Counted from the stretch's first letter, positions 10,219 through 19,730 are shown. The stretch: 64,000 nucleotides of DNA from an uncultured Ectothiorhodospiraceae bacterium (GCA_913055615.1 CAJXKK010000013.1:1-64000), one strand, 5' to 3'. Notes: a model not told the origin generated them from the letters alone. Numbers and translations: made by a program.

Positions 10219-10831
10219 AGAGTCGATGTTCCTCGAGGTGGTGGCGTGCGGGTTCGGGCAGCAGCCAGCGCAGATCGCCGCCCCGGGCGGCGAGGCCGCG
10301 GATGGCGGTCGCGCTGATGTCGAGCTGGGTGACCGGCTGGATCCAGATCCGGCCGGCCGGCGTTTCTTCGAGCCGTTGCGGTGCATCGACGAGGGCATCG
10401 CACACCGCGGCCGGGGCCGTCGGCGCTGCACCGGGGCGATGCGTGGCGACGATATGGGCGCTGGCGAGGATCTGCCGCCAGCGGTCCCAGCGGTCGAAGG
10501 CGGCGAAGGCGTCACCGCCCATGATCAGGTACAGCCGGTCGTCGGGGTATTCCGCCCTGAGTTCGGCGAGGGTATCCGCGGTGTACGACGGCCCGGGGCG
10601 ATCGAGTTCGCGGCCATCCACGATCAGATCCGGTTCGCCGGCAACAGCGGCCTCGAGCATGGCCAGCCGGTGCTCCGGTGCGGCCGCCGGCTCATCGCGC
10701 AGGGGCGATACGCGACACGGCAGCAGCCGAATGGCATCGAGCGAGAGCGCCGCCCGTACCTCGACGGCCGGGCGCAGATGGCCGAAATGGATCGGATCGA
10801 AGGTACCGCCGAGGATGCCGATGCGCCGCAT
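10208..10831 (-). CDS. nadD: Nicotinate-nucleotide adenylyltransferase
   Basis: A 207-aa nucleotidyltransferase-fold enzyme that adenylates nicotinate mononucleotide in NAD biosynthesis. GGTFDPIHFGHL near residue 8 holds the HxGH signature. LPCRVSPLRDEP, GPSYTADTLAEL and LIMGGDAFAAFDRW are the standard NadD blocks, and a C-terminal ISATAIR motif is present as well. It lies 32 nt after proA and overlaps rsfS. Confidence 0.95.
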   Translation of the reverse strand: MRRIGILGGTFDPIHFGHLRPAVEVRAALSLDAIRLLPCRVSPLRDEPAAAPEHRLAMLEAAVAGEPDLIVDGRELDRPGPSYTADTLAELRAEYPDDRLYLIMGGDAFAAFDRWDRWRQILASAHIVATHRPGAAPTAPAAVCDALVDAPQRLEETPAGRIWIQPVTQLDISATAIRGLAARGGDLRWLLPEPARHHLEEHRLYDA

Positions 10832-10863
10832 TCAGGCACCCGGCCGGAGCGGTTGCGCGCGCC

Positions 10864-12147
10864 TCATGCGCGGATCTGGCCCTCGCCCAGGACCACGTAT
10901 TTCTGTGTCGTCAGGCCCTCGAGCCCGACCGGGCCGCGCGCATGCAGCTTGTCGGTGCTGATGCCGATTTCGGCCCCGAGGCCATACTCGAAACCGTCAG
11001 CGAAGCGGGTCGAGGCATTGACCATGACCGAGGCGGAGTCCACCTCGCGCAGGAAGCGCTGGGCGCGTGACCAGTCTTCGGTGACGATCGCATCCGTGTG
11101 GTGCGAGCCGTGTGCCGCAATATGCTCAAGCGCCGCATCGATGCCGTCGACCACACGCACGGCCAGCACCGGACCGAGATACTCGGTATCCCAGTCTTGC
11201 GCGGTCGCCGGCACCATCTCCGGCACGATCGCCTGGCTGCGCGGGCAGCCGCGCAGCTCGATCCCGTGTGCGGCGATGGCGGTGGCGATACCCGGCAACA
11301 GGGCGTCCGCCACCGCGCGGTCGATCAGCAGCGTCTCCATCGCGTTGCAGACCCCCAGGCGGTGGGTCTTGGCATTGACCGCGATCGCCCGCGCGCGCTC
11401 GGCGTCGGCGCCCCCGTCGATGTAGACATGGCAGATGCCATCGAGGTGCTTGAGCACAGGGATGCGCGAGTCGCGCGCCACGCGCTCGATCAGGGGCTTG
11501 CCACCACGCGGGATGATGAGATCGACGTGCCCCTCGGCGGCCAGCAGTTCGCCGACCGCGGCCCGATCGGTCGTGGCCAAGACCTGCGCGGCCTCGCCCG
11601 GCAGACCGGCGTCGGCGAGACCGTCGGCGACGCAGTCACCGATGGCGCGGTTCGAGTGATACGCCTCGGAGCCGCCGCGCAGGATGCATGCGTTGCCCGC
11701 CTTCAGGCACAGGGCGGCGGCATCGGCGGTGACGTTGGGGCGCGATTCGAAGATGATCCCGATCACACCGAGCGGTACCCGCATCCGCCCCACACGGATA
11801 CCGGTCGGGCGCGGCTGCAGATGCTCTATGGCGCCGACCGGATCCGGCAGTGCGGCGACCTGGCGCAGGCCGGCGATCATGGCATCGATGCGGTCGTCGG
11901 TGAGCGTGAGTCGATCCAGCGTCGCCGCATCGAGGCCATTCGCGCGGCCCGCCTCGAGATCGCGTTCGTTGGCCTCCGCCAGCGCCGAACGCCGGGCGTG
12001 CAGCGCCCCGGCGATCGCCTCCAGCGCGGCGTTGCGCTCGGTGGTCCCGGACCGGGCCATGGCGCGCGCGGCCGCATGCGCGGCGGCGGTGACCGACGCC
12101 ATGTATCCACGGATGTCGGGTGCGGCGACCTCGGCGGGCACGCTCAT
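10864..12147 (-). CDS. proA: Gamma-glutamyl phosphate reductase
   Basis: A 427-aa NADPH-dependent aldehyde dehydrogenase-fold enzyme of proline synthesis, converting gamma-glutamyl phosphate to glutamate semialdehyde. Conserved blocks are [29 protein letters not shown]-like [14 protein letters not shown], and [13 protein letters not shown] with the catalytic Cys. The C-terminus ends in [12 protein letters not shown]. The ATG at 12147 gives the normal N-terminus; the longer frame to 12306 runs into holA. It sits 17 nt after holA. Proline can act as an osmolyte in halophiles, though nothing here shows salt control. Confidence 0.94.
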   Translation of the reverse strand: MSVPAEVAAPDIRGYMASVTAAAHAAARAMARSGTTERNAALEAIAGALHARRSALAEANERDLEAGRANGLDAATLDRLTLTDDRIDAMIAGLRQVAALPDPVGAIEHLQPRPTGIRVGRMRVPLGVIGIIFESRPNVTADAAALCLKAGNACILRGGSEAYHSNRAIGDCVADGLADAGLPGEAAQVLATTDRAAVGELLAAEGHVDLIIPRGGKPLIERVARDSRIPVLKHLDGICHVYIDGGADAERARAIAVNAKTHRLGVCNAMETLLIDRAVADALLPGIATAIAAHGIELRGCPRSQAIVPEMVPATAQDWDTEYLGPVLAVRVVDGIDAALEHIAAHGSHHTDAIVTEDWSRAQRFLREVDSASVMVNASTRFADGFEYGLGAEIGISTDKLHARGPVGLEGLTTQKYVVLGEGQIRA

Positions 12148-12164
12148 GCTCGAATCACTCACGG

Positions 12165-13208
12165 TTACGGTGCAACAACACGCGAGGGCGACAACGGGGT
12201 ACGCCGCGCCCCCGCGGCGGTGAACGCCAATTCTAGCAGTTCGTCCCGGAAACTGCCCTGTGCCGCGCCCTTGGCGAGGCGCTCCAGGCGCGCGGCGCGT
12301 GCGCACAGCCGCTGCCAGCCGGCGACATCCATGCGCCCCAGCGCCTGGGCGAACGGGCGCTGCCGGCGCTTCCAGACCCCGACGGCATCCGCGGCCCGTG
12401 CGGCCGGCATGCCGGCGGCCACCCGGGCGGCGCCGTCGGCCAACAGGGCGAGTTCGCGCTGCAGCGCCCAGACGATCACCGGCTCCGGCGTCCCTTCACC
12501 GTGCAGGCCGGCCACGATGCGCCCGACGCGGGCAGTCGAGCCGGCAAGAATGGCGTCGCTCAGATCGAACACGGACCAGCGCGCCGAGTCCGCGACGACC
12601 TCGGCCACCCGATCGGCATCGACCGGGCCGGTGCCGCCAAGCAGGAGCAGTTTGTCGATCTCCTGGGCGGCCGCCAACAGATTGCCCTCGACCCGGGCGG
12701 CGAGCAGCGCCACCGCCTCGCGGGTCGGTTTCAGCCCCTTCGCCTGCATGCGCCTGTCCAGCCACTGCGGCAGCTGGCCCGGGTCGATCGGCCAGACCTG
12801 GACGACCACGCCGGCCTTTTCCAGCGCACTGAACCAGCGTCCACGCCGCGCCTGCTGTTCCAGTTTCGGCAATGTGAGCAGCAGGACCGTGTCCTCGGGG
12901 GGGCGTTCGGCCCAGGCCGTCAGGGCGGCACCGCCCTCGCGCCCGGGCTTGCCTGACGGCAGGCGCAGATCCACCAGGCGCTGCTCGGCGAACAGCGATA
13001 GACTGTTGGCCGACTCGCTGAGCCGATTCCAGTCAAAGTCGCTGGCGGCGTCGAACACCTCGCGCGAGCCGAAGCCGCGTTCACGCGCCGTGCGGCGGAT
13101 CATGTCCGCGGCCTCCACGTGCTGCAGCGGCTCATCGCCGGTCACCACATAGATCGGTGCGAGCCCTTTCGCGAGCTGGGCGGCGAGCTGGTCGTAGCGA
13201 AGCGGCAT
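12165..13208 (-). CDS. holA: DNA polymerase III delta subunit
   Basis: A 347-aa HolA, the clamp-loader wrench subunit that opens the beta clamp. The N-terminus has [20 protein letters not shown] in the usual place, then [25 protein letters not shown] and the lid-region block [19 protein letters not shown]. The length and order match the family. It is the first gene of the holA-maf cluster in this window. The commonly adjacent lptE/leuS genes are absent; a plus-strand HAD gene faces away instead. Confidence 0.92.
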   Translation of the reverse strand: MPLRYDQLAAQLAKGLAPIYVVTGDEPLQHVEAADMIRRTARERGFGSREVFDAASDFDWNRLSESANSLSLFAEQRLVDLRLPSGKPGREGGAALTAWAERPPEDTVLLLTLPKLEQQARRGRWFSALEKAGVVVQVWPIDPGQLPQWLDRRMQAKGLKPTREAVALLAARVEGNLLAAAQEIDKLLLLGGTGPVDADRVAEVVADSARWSVFDLSDAILAGSTARVGRIVAGLHGEGTPEPVIVWALQRELALLADGAARVAAGMPAARAADAVGVWKRRQRPFAQALGRMDVAGWQRLCARAARLERLAKGAAQGSFRDELLELAFTAAGARRTPLSPSRVVAP

Positions 13209-13444
13209 CGGGCCTCCGGGCGTGGCCCTGCATTGTAGCGCCGCGCGGCCAAGTGGGCGATCGCCTTGCGGGGGTTGTCGTCACGATATCCCGGCCCGGC
13301 ATTTCGGGTTCGGCGGTCGATGGATGTTGCACCCCCGGCGATTCGCCAGCACCATTCGCCCGATTGCGCGCCCGGGATCGTTCCACTCCGGGCCGCCCAA
13401 CCGAACCGGGCCCCGGGCCCGGCAGTCAGGAGACGCCCGAAATC

Positions 13445-14167
13445 ATGCGGCTCGATACGATCACCACGCTGACCTTCGACGTGGTCGGCACCCTCATCGA
13501 CTTCGAAACCGGTATCGTCGAGTGGTATCACCCGTGGCTGCGTCGCCACCGCCAGCGCGTCGACGACGAGGAAATCCTGCGGGCATTCGCCGCCGCCGAG
13601 GACCGCCTGCAGCGCTCCAATCCGGAAATGCCGTTCACCTCGATGCTGCCCCGCATCCATGACGCGCTGGCCGAGTCGTGGTCGCTCGAAAGCGATGAAT
13701 CCGAGTCGCTCGATTTCCGCGATTCCATCCGCGACTGGCCGGCGTTCGCCGATGCCGTCACCGGCCTGCGCACCCTGCACGGACGGTTCCGGCTGGTGGC
13801 GGTCACCAACGCCGACAGCTGGGCGCTGGAGCAGATGGGCCGGACCCTCGGCGAGCCCTTCGATGACGTGATCACCTGCGACATGGTCGGGGTCAACAAG
13901 CCGGACCCACGCGTCTGGGAATTCACCCTGGATCGCCTGGGGGCGAAGCGCGAACAGATCCTGCATTGCGCCCAGAGCAAATATCACGACCTCATCAGCG
14001 CCCGGAACTTCGGGCTCGCGACCGCATGGATCGAGCGCCGCCATGATCGCGAGGGCAATGGCGCCACCCCCGATACCGGCGAGAGCGTCAAGACGAATCT
14101 GCATGTCCACTCGCTGTCCGAACTGATCAGCGCGCTCGAGCCACCGAAGCCGGAGGAACACCCGTAA
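13445..14167 (+). CDS. Haloacid dehalogenase-like hydrolase (type II)
   Basis: A 240-aa HAD-superfamily protein. Motif I is FDVVGTLID, with the second Asp of DxDGT replaced, as in L-2-haloacid dehalogenases. Motif II is VTNADSW, motif III the Lys of GVNKPDPRVW, and motif IV CAQSKYHDL. This points to the type II dehalogenase-like group, but the substrate is unknown and physiological dehalogenation is not implied. The start at 13445 has GGAGA a short way upstream. It is followed 31 nt later by pyrD on the same strand. Confidence 0.85.
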   Translation: MRLDTITTLTFDVVGTLIDFETGIVEWYHPWLRRHRQRVDDEEILRAFAAAEDRLQRSNPEMPFTSMLPRIHDALAESWSLESDESESLDFRDSIRDWPAFADAVTGLRTLHGRFRLVAVTNADSWALEQMGRTLGEPFDDVITCDMVGVNKPDPRVWEFTLDRLGAKREQILHCAQSKYHDLISARNFGLATAWIERRHDREGNGATPDTGESVKTNLHVHSLSELISALEPPKPEEHP

Positions 14168-14198
14168 CCGGATCCCCCGGCGACGGGACCGCTGATCC

Positions 14199-15221
14199 AT
14201 GCCCTACCCGCTGCTGCGCCGCGCGCTGTTCACGCTCGAACCGGAACGCGCCCATGACGTCGCCCTCGCCAGCCTCGACCGAGCCGGGCCGGCCCTGCTC
14301 CGCCGACTGTACGGCCGCCGGGTACCGAACGCCCCGGTGCGCGCGCTCGGGCTCGAGTTCCCCAACCCGGTCGGGCTCGCGGCCGGTCTCGACAAGAACG
14401 CCGACCATATCGATGCGCTGGGCGCGCTCGGCTTCGGCTTCATCGAGGTCGGCACGGTCACGCCGCGCCCCCAGGACGGTAATCCGCGCCCGCGCCTGTT
14501 CCGCCTGCCCGGCCATGAGGCCCTGATCAACCGGCTCGGTTTCAACAACCGTGGCGTCGATCACCTCGTCCAACGGCTCGAGGGACGGCGCTACCGCGGC
14601 ATCGTCGGCGTCAACATCGGCAAGAACCGCGATACGCCCCTGGAACAGGCGCTGGACGACTACCGCCATGGCCTGGAACGGGTGCATGCGGTGGCCGACT
14701 ACGTCACTGTGAACGTGTCATCGCCGAATACGCCCGGGCTGCGTTCGCTGCAGTCGGGTGATGCGCTGACGGAACTGCTCGCCGGGCTGGACGCGACGCG
14801 GCGCTCGCTCGATGCGACCGCCGGGCGGCGGGTCCCGCTGCTGGTCAAGATCGCCCCCGATCTCGACAACGAAGAAATCGACGCCCTGGCCACGGCCGCG
14901 ACCACGCACGACATCGATGGCCTGATCGCCACCAACACGACGGCCAGCCGCGGCCGTGTGGCCGGCGCCCGGCATGCAGAGGAAGAAGGCGGTCTGTCCG
15001 GCGCGCCGCTGCTGCAGCCCTCGACCGGCGTGCTCGCCCGGCTGGCCACGGGAATCGATGAGCACACCACCCTGGTCGGGGTCGGCGGGGTCGTCGATGC
15101 GGCCGGCGCAACGGCCAAGTTCCTCGCCGGCGCGCAGTTGATACAGATCTACACGGGGCTGATCTATCGCGGGCCCGGCCTGATCCGGGACGCGGTTCGG
15201 GCCGCGCAGCGCGCTGGCTGA
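14199..15221 (+). CDS. pyrD: Dihydroorotate dehydrogenase (quinone), class 2
   Basis: A 340-aa class 2 PyrD, a membrane-associated FMN enzyme oxidising dihydroorotate with quinone in pyrimidine synthesis. The amphipathic N-terminal helix (MPYPLLRRALFTLEPERAHD) marks class 2. FMN/substrate blocks include NPVGLAAGLDKNADHID, GTVTPRPQDGNPRPRLFRLP, INRLGFNNRG, VNVSSPNTPGLRSLQ with the catalytic Ser, and GAQLIQIYTGLIYRGP. A strong, full-length match. Confidence 0.95.
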   Translation: MPYPLLRRALFTLEPERAHDVALASLDRAGPALLRRLYGRRVPNAPVRALGLEFPNPVGLAAGLDKNADHIDALGALGFGFIEVGTVTPRPQDGNPRPRLFRLPGHEALINRLGFNNRGVDHLVQRLEGRRYRGIVGVNIGKNRDTPLEQALDDYRHGLERVHAVADYVTVNVSSPNTPGLRSLQSGDALTELLAGLDATRRSLDATAGRRVPLLVKIAPDLDNEEIDALATAATTHDIDGLIATNTTASRGRVAGARHAEEEGGLSGAPLLQPSTGVLARLATGIDEHTTLVGVGGVVDAAGATAKFLAGAQLIQIYTGLIYRGPGLIRDAVRAAQRAG

Positions 15222-15260
15222 GCGGGCCGGGTGCCCGACCGCAAGTTCCTGGCAAGCGAT

Positions 15261-15294
15261 GCGCGCGTTCGCCTTCGGCGAAAACGCGCCTACG
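15261..15294. repeat. 34-nt palindromic repeat, identical to 28177-28210 in reverse complement
   Basis: Palindrome centred on GTTCGCCTTCGGCGAAAAC. The 34 nt from GCGCGCGTTC to GCGCCTACG recur exactly in reverse complement at 28177-28210. This is a REP-like dispersed element; no gene is present. Confidence 0.75.
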
Positions 15295-15303
15295 ACTGGC
15301 GGC

Positions 15304-15417
15304 AGGGCCAAGGATCGTAGGCCGGCTTTTGCCGACAGGCAACAGCCGGCGTGCCGTTGCACAAGACCGCCGCCTTGACTGCCGGCTGACTCCTTTCGGT
15401 CGCAAGCCGGCCTACGC
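15304..15417. repeat. Dispersed palindromic repeat, copy B (internally deleted)
   Basis: Shares GGCCAAGGATCGTAGGCCGG and GACAGGCAACAGCCGGC with the other copies, and ends in GGTCGCAAGCCGGCCTACG. It lacks about 40 bp of the middle found in copies A and C. A short CATCCGGGCTACGG REP-like piece follows at 15438-15452, just before the 3' end of the deacetylase-fold gene. Confidence 0.65.
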
Positions 15418-15444
15418 GCCCATCCCCGTTTCACTCCATCCGGG

Positions 15445-16371
15445 CTACGGCTGGCGCAGCAGGGCGCGGACGTGTGCAGCGGCCCCGCGGCCGAGTGCGT
15501 CGAGCTCGTAGCCGCCTTCGAGGACCGAGACGATACGGCCGCCGGCGTGGCGATCGGCGACGTCGCCGATGCGCTCGGTCACCCAGTGGAAGTCTTCCTC
15601 GCTCCAGACGAGCCCGCCGATCGGATCGTCCCGATGGGCGTCGAAGCCAGCCGAAATCAGCACGAGTTGCGGCGCGAACGCGTCCAGCGCCGGCAGCCAG
15701 CGCCGCTCGACGGCCTCACGCATGGCCTCGCCACCGGTGCCGGGGCTCAACGGGCAGTTCACGCGCTGGCCCGGCACGTCTTCGCCGTAGTAACCGGGGA
15801 ACTGCGGGAACTCGAAGGTGGAGCAGAACAGGATCCGGGGATCGTCGGCGACCAGATCCTCGGTGCCATTGCCGTGGTGGACATCGAAGTCGCAGATCGC
15901 CACGCGTTCGAGGCCGTGCACCTTCAGGGCGTGGCGGGCGGCGGCGGCCACGTTGCCGAAGAAGCAGAAGCCCATCGGCCGTTCGCGCTCCGCATGGTGA
16001 CCCGGCGGACGGACGCTGCAGAACGCCGCCTCGCACTCGCCCGCCAGCACCGCCTCGGTCGCCGCGATCGCGGCGCCGGCGGCCCGCCGCGCCGCCGACA
16101 GCGTGGCCGGCATCATCAGCGTATCGCCATCCAGGCGCCACTCGCCGTGCGTCGGCGCGTTGTCGAACAGCCGCTCGACATGCGCCGCCGGGTGGACCCG
16201 CAGCAGCGCCTCGCGCTCGACCAGCGGCGCGTCGCGCCACTCGAGCCAGTCCGCCAGGCCGGCCGCGGTCAGGGCATCGTTGACCGCCGCCAGGCGCGCC
16301 GGGCGCTCGGGGTGACCGCCGCCCATGTCGTGGGCGGCGCAGTCGGGATGACTGAACACAGCGACCTTCAT
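15445..16371 (-). CDS. Histone deacetylase family protein
   Basis: A 308-aa arginase/deacetylase-fold enzyme of the class II HDAC-like group. Landmarks: HPERPARL near residue 20, [18 protein letters not shown] with the catalytic His pair, the zinc ligands in [11 protein letters not shown], and [14 protein letters not shown]. In bacteria these enzymes act on acetylated polyamines or acyl-lysines; the substrate here is unknown. The start at 16371 gives the family N-terminus MKVAVFSHP. It is 5 nt downstream of the SirB2 gene, so the two are co-transcribed. Confidence 0.9.
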   Translation of the reverse strand: MKVAVFSHPDCAAHDMGGGHPERPARLAAVNDALTAAGLADWLEWRDAPLVEREALLRVHPAAHVERLFDNAPTHGEWRLDGDTLMMPATLSAARRAAGAAIAATEAVLAGECEAAFCSVRPPGHHAERERPMGFCFFGNVAAAARHALKVHGLERVAICDFDVHHGNGTEDLVADDPRILFCSTFEFPQFPGYYGEDVPGQRVNCPLSPGTGGEAMREAVERRWLPALDAFAPQLVLISAGFDAHRDDPIGGLVWSEEDFHWVTERIGDVADRHAGGRIVSVLEGGYELDALGRGAAAHVRALLRQP

Positions 16372-16376
16372 GGGAC

Positions 16377-16754
16377 TCAGGCGAAAGGTACGACGAGCTT
16401 GCTGGTCGCGATCGAGAAGATCCACGCGAACACCGCCACCGCGGCGAAGAACGCCGGCAGCCGGACAGTCGCCCCATACCAGGGTTTGAGTGCCACGAGC
16501 CCCAGGCCGATGTAGACGATCAACAGCACGATCTTGGCGACCAGCCAGCCCTGCGCGAACGGGTTCCAGCCGTAGGCGAACAGCAGCGCGATCGCGCTCG
16601 CGAGCAGCAGCGTATCGATCACGTGCGGCAGGATCTTCACCGGTTTGCGCTGGAGCAGACCGGGCACGCGCCATGCCCAGAAACCGCGCAACAGGAATCC
16701 GAGGATCGATAATCCCGCCATGAGCATGTGCAGGTGTCGCAGGCCGTCGATCAT
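16377..16754 (-). CDS. SirB2-family membrane protein
   Basis: A 125-aa protein with four likely transmembrane helices (around residues 10-30, 46-62, 70-90 and 100-120). It has the SirB pattern: [16 protein letters not shown] near the start, [16 protein letters not shown] in the middle, and [15 protein letters not shown]. The family is widespread in gammaproteobacteria; its biochemical role is not established. It directly precedes the deacetylase-fold gene. Confidence 0.85.
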   Translation of the reverse strand: MIDGLRHLHMLMAGLSILGFLLRGFWAWRVPGLLQRKPVKILPHVIDTLLLASAIALLFAYGWNPFAQGWLVAKIVLLIVYIGLGLVALKPWYGATVRLPAFFAAVAVFAWIFSIATSKLVVPFA

Positions 16755-16911
16755 GTTCGCTCCAGGTCAGTGATTCGCAAACGGAACCATTACCCGGCTC
16801 CTGGGGATAAGGCGTGTAACCCTATCAGTCCGGGCGCGGGTTCGGGACCCCGATAGGCTTTCCGGGCATCCTGAACCGCAGCGGGCGAGTGGTACAGCTA
16901 CAGCAAACCGT

Positions 16912-17062
16912 CGTAGGCCGGCTTGCGACCGAAGGCATCGCTGCGAGGAGCCGAAGGCGACGCGGCAGGAGCCAGCCGGCGGCCAGGGCGGAGGCTGTCC
17001 GCAAGGGCATGCCGGCTGTCGCCTGTCGACAAAAGCCGGCCTATGATCCTTGGCACTTGGCC
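16912..17062. repeat. Dispersed palindromic repeat, copy C (inverted)
   Basis: Reverse-complement copy of the element at 8489-8640. It contains GAGGAGCCGAAGGCGACGCG, GGAGCCAGCCGGCGGCC and AAAAGCCGGCCTATGATCC. It is the best-preserved partner of copy A by eye and runs into a heptamer array. ORFs predicted across it are not credible. Confidence 0.7.
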
Positions 17063-17106
17063 CTTCGCCCTTCGCCCTTCGCCCTTTGACCTTTGACCTT
17101 TGACCA
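17051..17106. repeat. Tandem heptamer array, eight degenerate TNGNCCT units
   Basis: Eight consecutive 7-mers: TGGCACT, TGGCCCT, TCGCCCT three times, TTGACCT twice, then TTGACCA. The array joins copy C of the dispersed repeat to the tRNA-Val promoter. A perfect 7-bp hairpin (CGCCCCG/CGGGGCG, 17111-17128) follows. No known function. Confidence 0.75.
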
Positions 17107-17137
17107 ACCGCGCCCCGATACCGGGGCGATCCATCCA

Positions 17138-17166
17138 TTGATCGTCGCTGGTAAAAACCGTAGCAT
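17138..17166 (+). promoter_or_regulatory. Probable promoter of tRNA-Val
   Basis: TTGATC (17138-17143), a 17-nt spacer, and TAGCAT (17161-17166), ending 11 nt before the tRNA. Each box matches the sigma70 consensus at four of six positions. Confidence 0.5.
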
Positions 17167-17177
17167 CCGCCGTTGAT

Positions 17178-17252
17178 GGGCGATTAGCTCAGCGGGAGAG
17201 CGCTGCCTTCACACGGCAGAGGTCGCTGGTTCGAAACCAGCATCGCCCACCA
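17178..17252 (+). tRNA. tRNA-Val(CAC)
   Basis: A complete 75-nt cloverleaf including an encoded CCA. The acceptor stem GGGCGAT (17178-17184) pairs with ATCGCCC (17242-17248). The anticodon stem is CTGCC/GGCAG with loop TTCACAC, giving anticodon CAC for GUG valine codons. The T arm has the usual GGTTCGAAACC. Discriminator A is followed by CCA. No integrase or duplicated 3' end is visible, so nothing marks it as an integration site. Confidence 0.95.
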
Positions 17253-17463
17253 ACTCCTCATCATCGCCGATCGCGGCCATGCGGTCGTGGCTGAATCCCG
17301 CATAACCGATCGATTGCAGTGCCTGGCGGCGGCTGGTGGCAGTCGGCCCCGAGCGTTGTGAGTGCGGGAAATTCCGCGCGGCCGTTCGACCGGACGCGCG
17401 CCCCGGGGCAGGCAGGAATGCCGGGGGTAGGGATACCCCGGGACGCGTCGGACGAGCGCGGCG

Positions 17464-17742
17464 TCAGGAGTCGCTGCCCGAGCCGTCGCCCGAGTCCGGG
17501 CCGTCCATGTCGACGAACTTCCAGTCGGCCTTGGTCAGTTCGCCGTCATTGTCAATATCCTCGCGCTTGGCCTCAGCCTCCGGGATGCCAGCGTCGGTGG
17601 CTTCTTCCACGGTGATGCGGCCGTCGCCGTCACTATCGGCCTTATCGAATCCCGGCCGATCATCCCCTTCCGCCGCACCGGCGATGAGCGGGAACGACAA
17701 CAGCGCCGCCGCGAGCGCTGCGGCCGTCGGCGTTTTCGTCAT
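17464..17742 (-). CDS. Exported EF-hand calcium-binding protein
   Basis: A 92-aa protein with a signal peptide of about 23 residues (hydrophobic AAALAAALLSFPLIAGA, then AEG). Two EF-hand-like loops follow: DKADSDGDGRITVEEA and DIDNDGELTKADW. The tail is very acidic (DMDGPDSGDGSGSDS). It probably binds Ca2+ in the periplasm or outside the cell. The partner and role are unknown. It stands alone between the tRNA and the ABC exporter genes. Confidence 0.85.
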   Translation of the reverse strand: MTKTPTAAALAAALLSFPLIAGAAEGDDRPGFDKADSDGDGRITVEEATDAGIPEAEAKREDIDNDGELTKADWKFVDMDGPDSGDGSGSDS

Positions 17743-17862
17743 ACAGCACCTCCTTACACTTCTTGTTGAACCGTTCGCGTTCGGCGCAAAAAACGGTAAC
17801 GAAGGCGTCTGGCGGGCGACAAGTGACCGTTTTGTAACCGTGAGCCCGCATCACACCGCCAT

Positions 17863-18648
17863 TCAGGAGGCCAGCCGACGGCGCAGACGATGCGTCGCGA
17901 AGACCCATGCCGCCGCCCCGTAGGCGATGACCACGGACAGATGCAGGAGCACGTCCGCAGGCACCGTACCGGTCATCAGTGGGCGCACGATCGCGACCGC
18001 GTTGGCCAGTGGCAGCAGGTGGGCGATACCGGCAACGACGGTCGGCAGTTCGCTCAGGGGAAAGAAGACACCCGACAACAGCAGCATCGGGGTCAGGATC
18101 AGCGTGAAGTAATAGAGGAAGAAATCGTAGCCGGGCGCGATCGCGGTCACCACCATCGCCAGAGAGGCGAAACACAAGCCGATGAGCAGCATCATCGGCA
18201 GCACCCAGAGCGCGGCCGGGCCGGCGACGAAACCGGCGAGCGTGGCCACCACCAGAATGGCCACCCCGCTGAACGCGCCCTTGGTCGCGGCGAACGCGAT
18301 CTCGCCGAGCACGATGTCGTCGACGTTCAGCGGTGCATTCAGCATGTTCGTCCAGGTCTGCTGCTCATGCATGCGCGTGAAGGCCGAGTACAGCGCCTCG
18401 AAACTGGCCGTCATCATGATCGAGGAACAGACGATCCCCGATGCCAGGAAGTCCATGTAGGGCATGCGCTCGACTTCGCCCACCAGGCGCCCGAAGCCAT
18501 AACCGAACACGAACAGGTACAGCAGCGGTTCACCGAAGTTGCCCAGCACGGACGGCACCATGAGTTTGCGCCATACGCGCAGGTTGCGCCGCCAGACCGG
18601 GACAAAGCGCAGGCTGGGTACGGGCAGCAGCTGGTCGGGTCGGGCCAT
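17863..18648 (-). CDS. ABC-2 type exporter permease (NodJ family)
   Basis: A 261-aa integral membrane protein with six likely helices and the ABC-2 fold. The segments EPLLYLFVFGYGFG, PYMDFLASGIV and the late LLSGVFFPLSELP, where the conserved Pro-rich loop lies, match the NodJ-type permeases. The start at 18648 (MARPDQLLP) is chosen; an ATG 33 nt upstream is possible. It lies 59 nt after the ATPase gene, forming a two-gene exporter. NodIJ exports lipo-chitooligosaccharide in rhizobia, but most homologues have unknown substrates. Confidence 0.88.
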   Translation of the reverse strand: MARPDQLLPVPSLRFVPVWRRNLRVWRKLMVPSVLGNFGEPLLYLFVFGYGFGRLVGEVERMPYMDFLASGIVCSSIMMTASFEALYSAFTRMHEQQTWTNMLNAPLNVDDIVLGEIAFAATKGAFSGVAILVVATLAGFVAGPAALWVLPMMLLIGLCFASLAMVVTAIAPGYDFFLYYFTLILTPMLLLSGVFFPLSELPTVVAGIAHLLPLANAVAIVRPLMTGTVPADVLLHLSVVIAYGAAAWVFATHRLRRRLAS

Positions 18649-18707
18649 GCCTTGTCTCCGGGGATTCGTCGGGCCGCCCATGCGAGCGCGCCTGGCGGGC
18701 CGTGCTG

Positions 18708-19616
18708 TCAGTCGCGCAGATCGTGCCCGGTCAGGCGCAGGAAAACATCCTCCAGATTGGCGCGCCGGCTGAGGTACTCGATCGTCGGCGCCGCGCCCAG
18801 TGCGGCCAGCAGTTCGCTGTCGTCATGGGCGTACAGCAGGAGCGTGTCACCGACATCCTCGCTGCGCGCGGCCAGCGCCATGCCCTCGCCGCGCCCCCAC
18901 TGCCAGGCGGCCCCACCGCGCAGCTCGAGCACGCAGGGTTCGATATGCCGTGCGATGAGATCGCGCGGGCGTCCCTCGGCGACGATGCGGCCCCCATCGA
19001 CGATCGCCAGCCGATCGCAGAGGCGCTCGGCCTCTTCCATGTAATGCGTCGTCAGGATCAGCGTGCGGCCATCATCACGCAACCGGCGCAGGCGCTGCCA
19101 GATATGTTGCCGCGCCTGCGGGTCGAGACCGGTCGTGGGCTCATCGAGCACGACGAGTTCCGGGTCGTTGATCAACGCCCGCGCCAGGCTGAGGCGGCGG
19201 CGCATGCCCCCGGAGAGCGCGGCCACCCCGGCGCCCTCGCGCCCCTGCAGGGCGGCAAACCCGATCATCTCATCCACACGCGGCCCGATACCCTGCTCGA
19301 GGCCGAAATAACTCGCCCAGGTCAGCAGGTTCTCGCGGACGGTGAAATCCGGATCCAGTGCATCGGTCTGCGGCACCACGCCCACGCGGGCCCGCATCGC
19401 TCGGGCCTGCTCGGGAACGGCATGACCGAGCACGGTCAACTCACCCGCGCTCGGATGGGTCAGCCCGAGCAGCATGCGCAGGGTGGTCGTTTTGCCGGCG
19501 CCATTGGGGCCGAGCAGGCCGAAACACTCGCCGGGCTCGATGGCGAGATCGACGCCATCGACGACCGCGTGCCCGTCGTACTCCTTCGCGAGCGCGCGCG
19601 CTGCAACCACGGTCAT
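18708..19616 (-). CDS. ABC-2 type exporter ATP-binding protein (NodI family)
   Basis: A 302-aa ATPase. Walker A is GPNGAGKTTT, the signature LSGGMRRRLSLARAL, and Walker B VVLDEPTTGLDP, followed by the switch His in LTTHYMEEAE. The roughly 80-residue C-terminal extension ending YLSRRANLEDVFLRLTGHDLRD is typical of NodI/DrrA-like subunits. The start at 19616 removes an unlikely N-terminal extension. It works with the permease downstream. The substrate is unknown. Confidence 0.92.
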   Translation of the reverse strand: MTVVAARALAKEYDGHAVVDGVDLAIEPGECFGLLGPNGAGKTTTLRMLLGLTHPSAGELTVLGHAVPEQARAMRARVGVVPQTDALDPDFTVRENLLTWASYFGLEQGIGPRVDEMIGFAALQGREGAGVAALSGGMRRRLSLARALINDPELVVLDEPTTGLDPQARQHIWQRLRRLRDDGRTLILTTHYMEEAERLCDRLAIVDGGRIVAEGRPRDLIARHIEPCVLELRGGAAWQWGRGEGMALAARSEDVGDTLLLYAHDDSELLAALGAAPTIEYLSRRANLEDVFLRLTGHDLRD

Positions 19617-19730
19617 GTTGATGCCCCGGCTATGCGACGCCCCGTGCGGAGCGTCGGCCCAATCGGTACCGACCGGGACGCGCAACGGCCGCCCGGTCGA
19701 GGCGTGACGACCGAGAAACGGCCGCAGAGA

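Noticed and set aside
13142-14200. A 352-codon minus-strand frame opposite the HAD gene
   Set aside because: The plus-strand frame has all HAD motifs; the minus-strand protein has none and overlaps holA.
17051-17106. Possible CRISPR-like array
   Set aside because: Units are 7 nt without spacers; this is a simple tandem repeat.
17178-17252. tRNA-Val as an island attachment site
   Set aside because: No integrase and no repeated tRNA 3' end were seen nearby.
17863-19616. Naming the exporter pair nodIJ
   Set aside because: Family similarity only; there are no nodulation genes and no sign of a lipo-oligosaccharide substrate.
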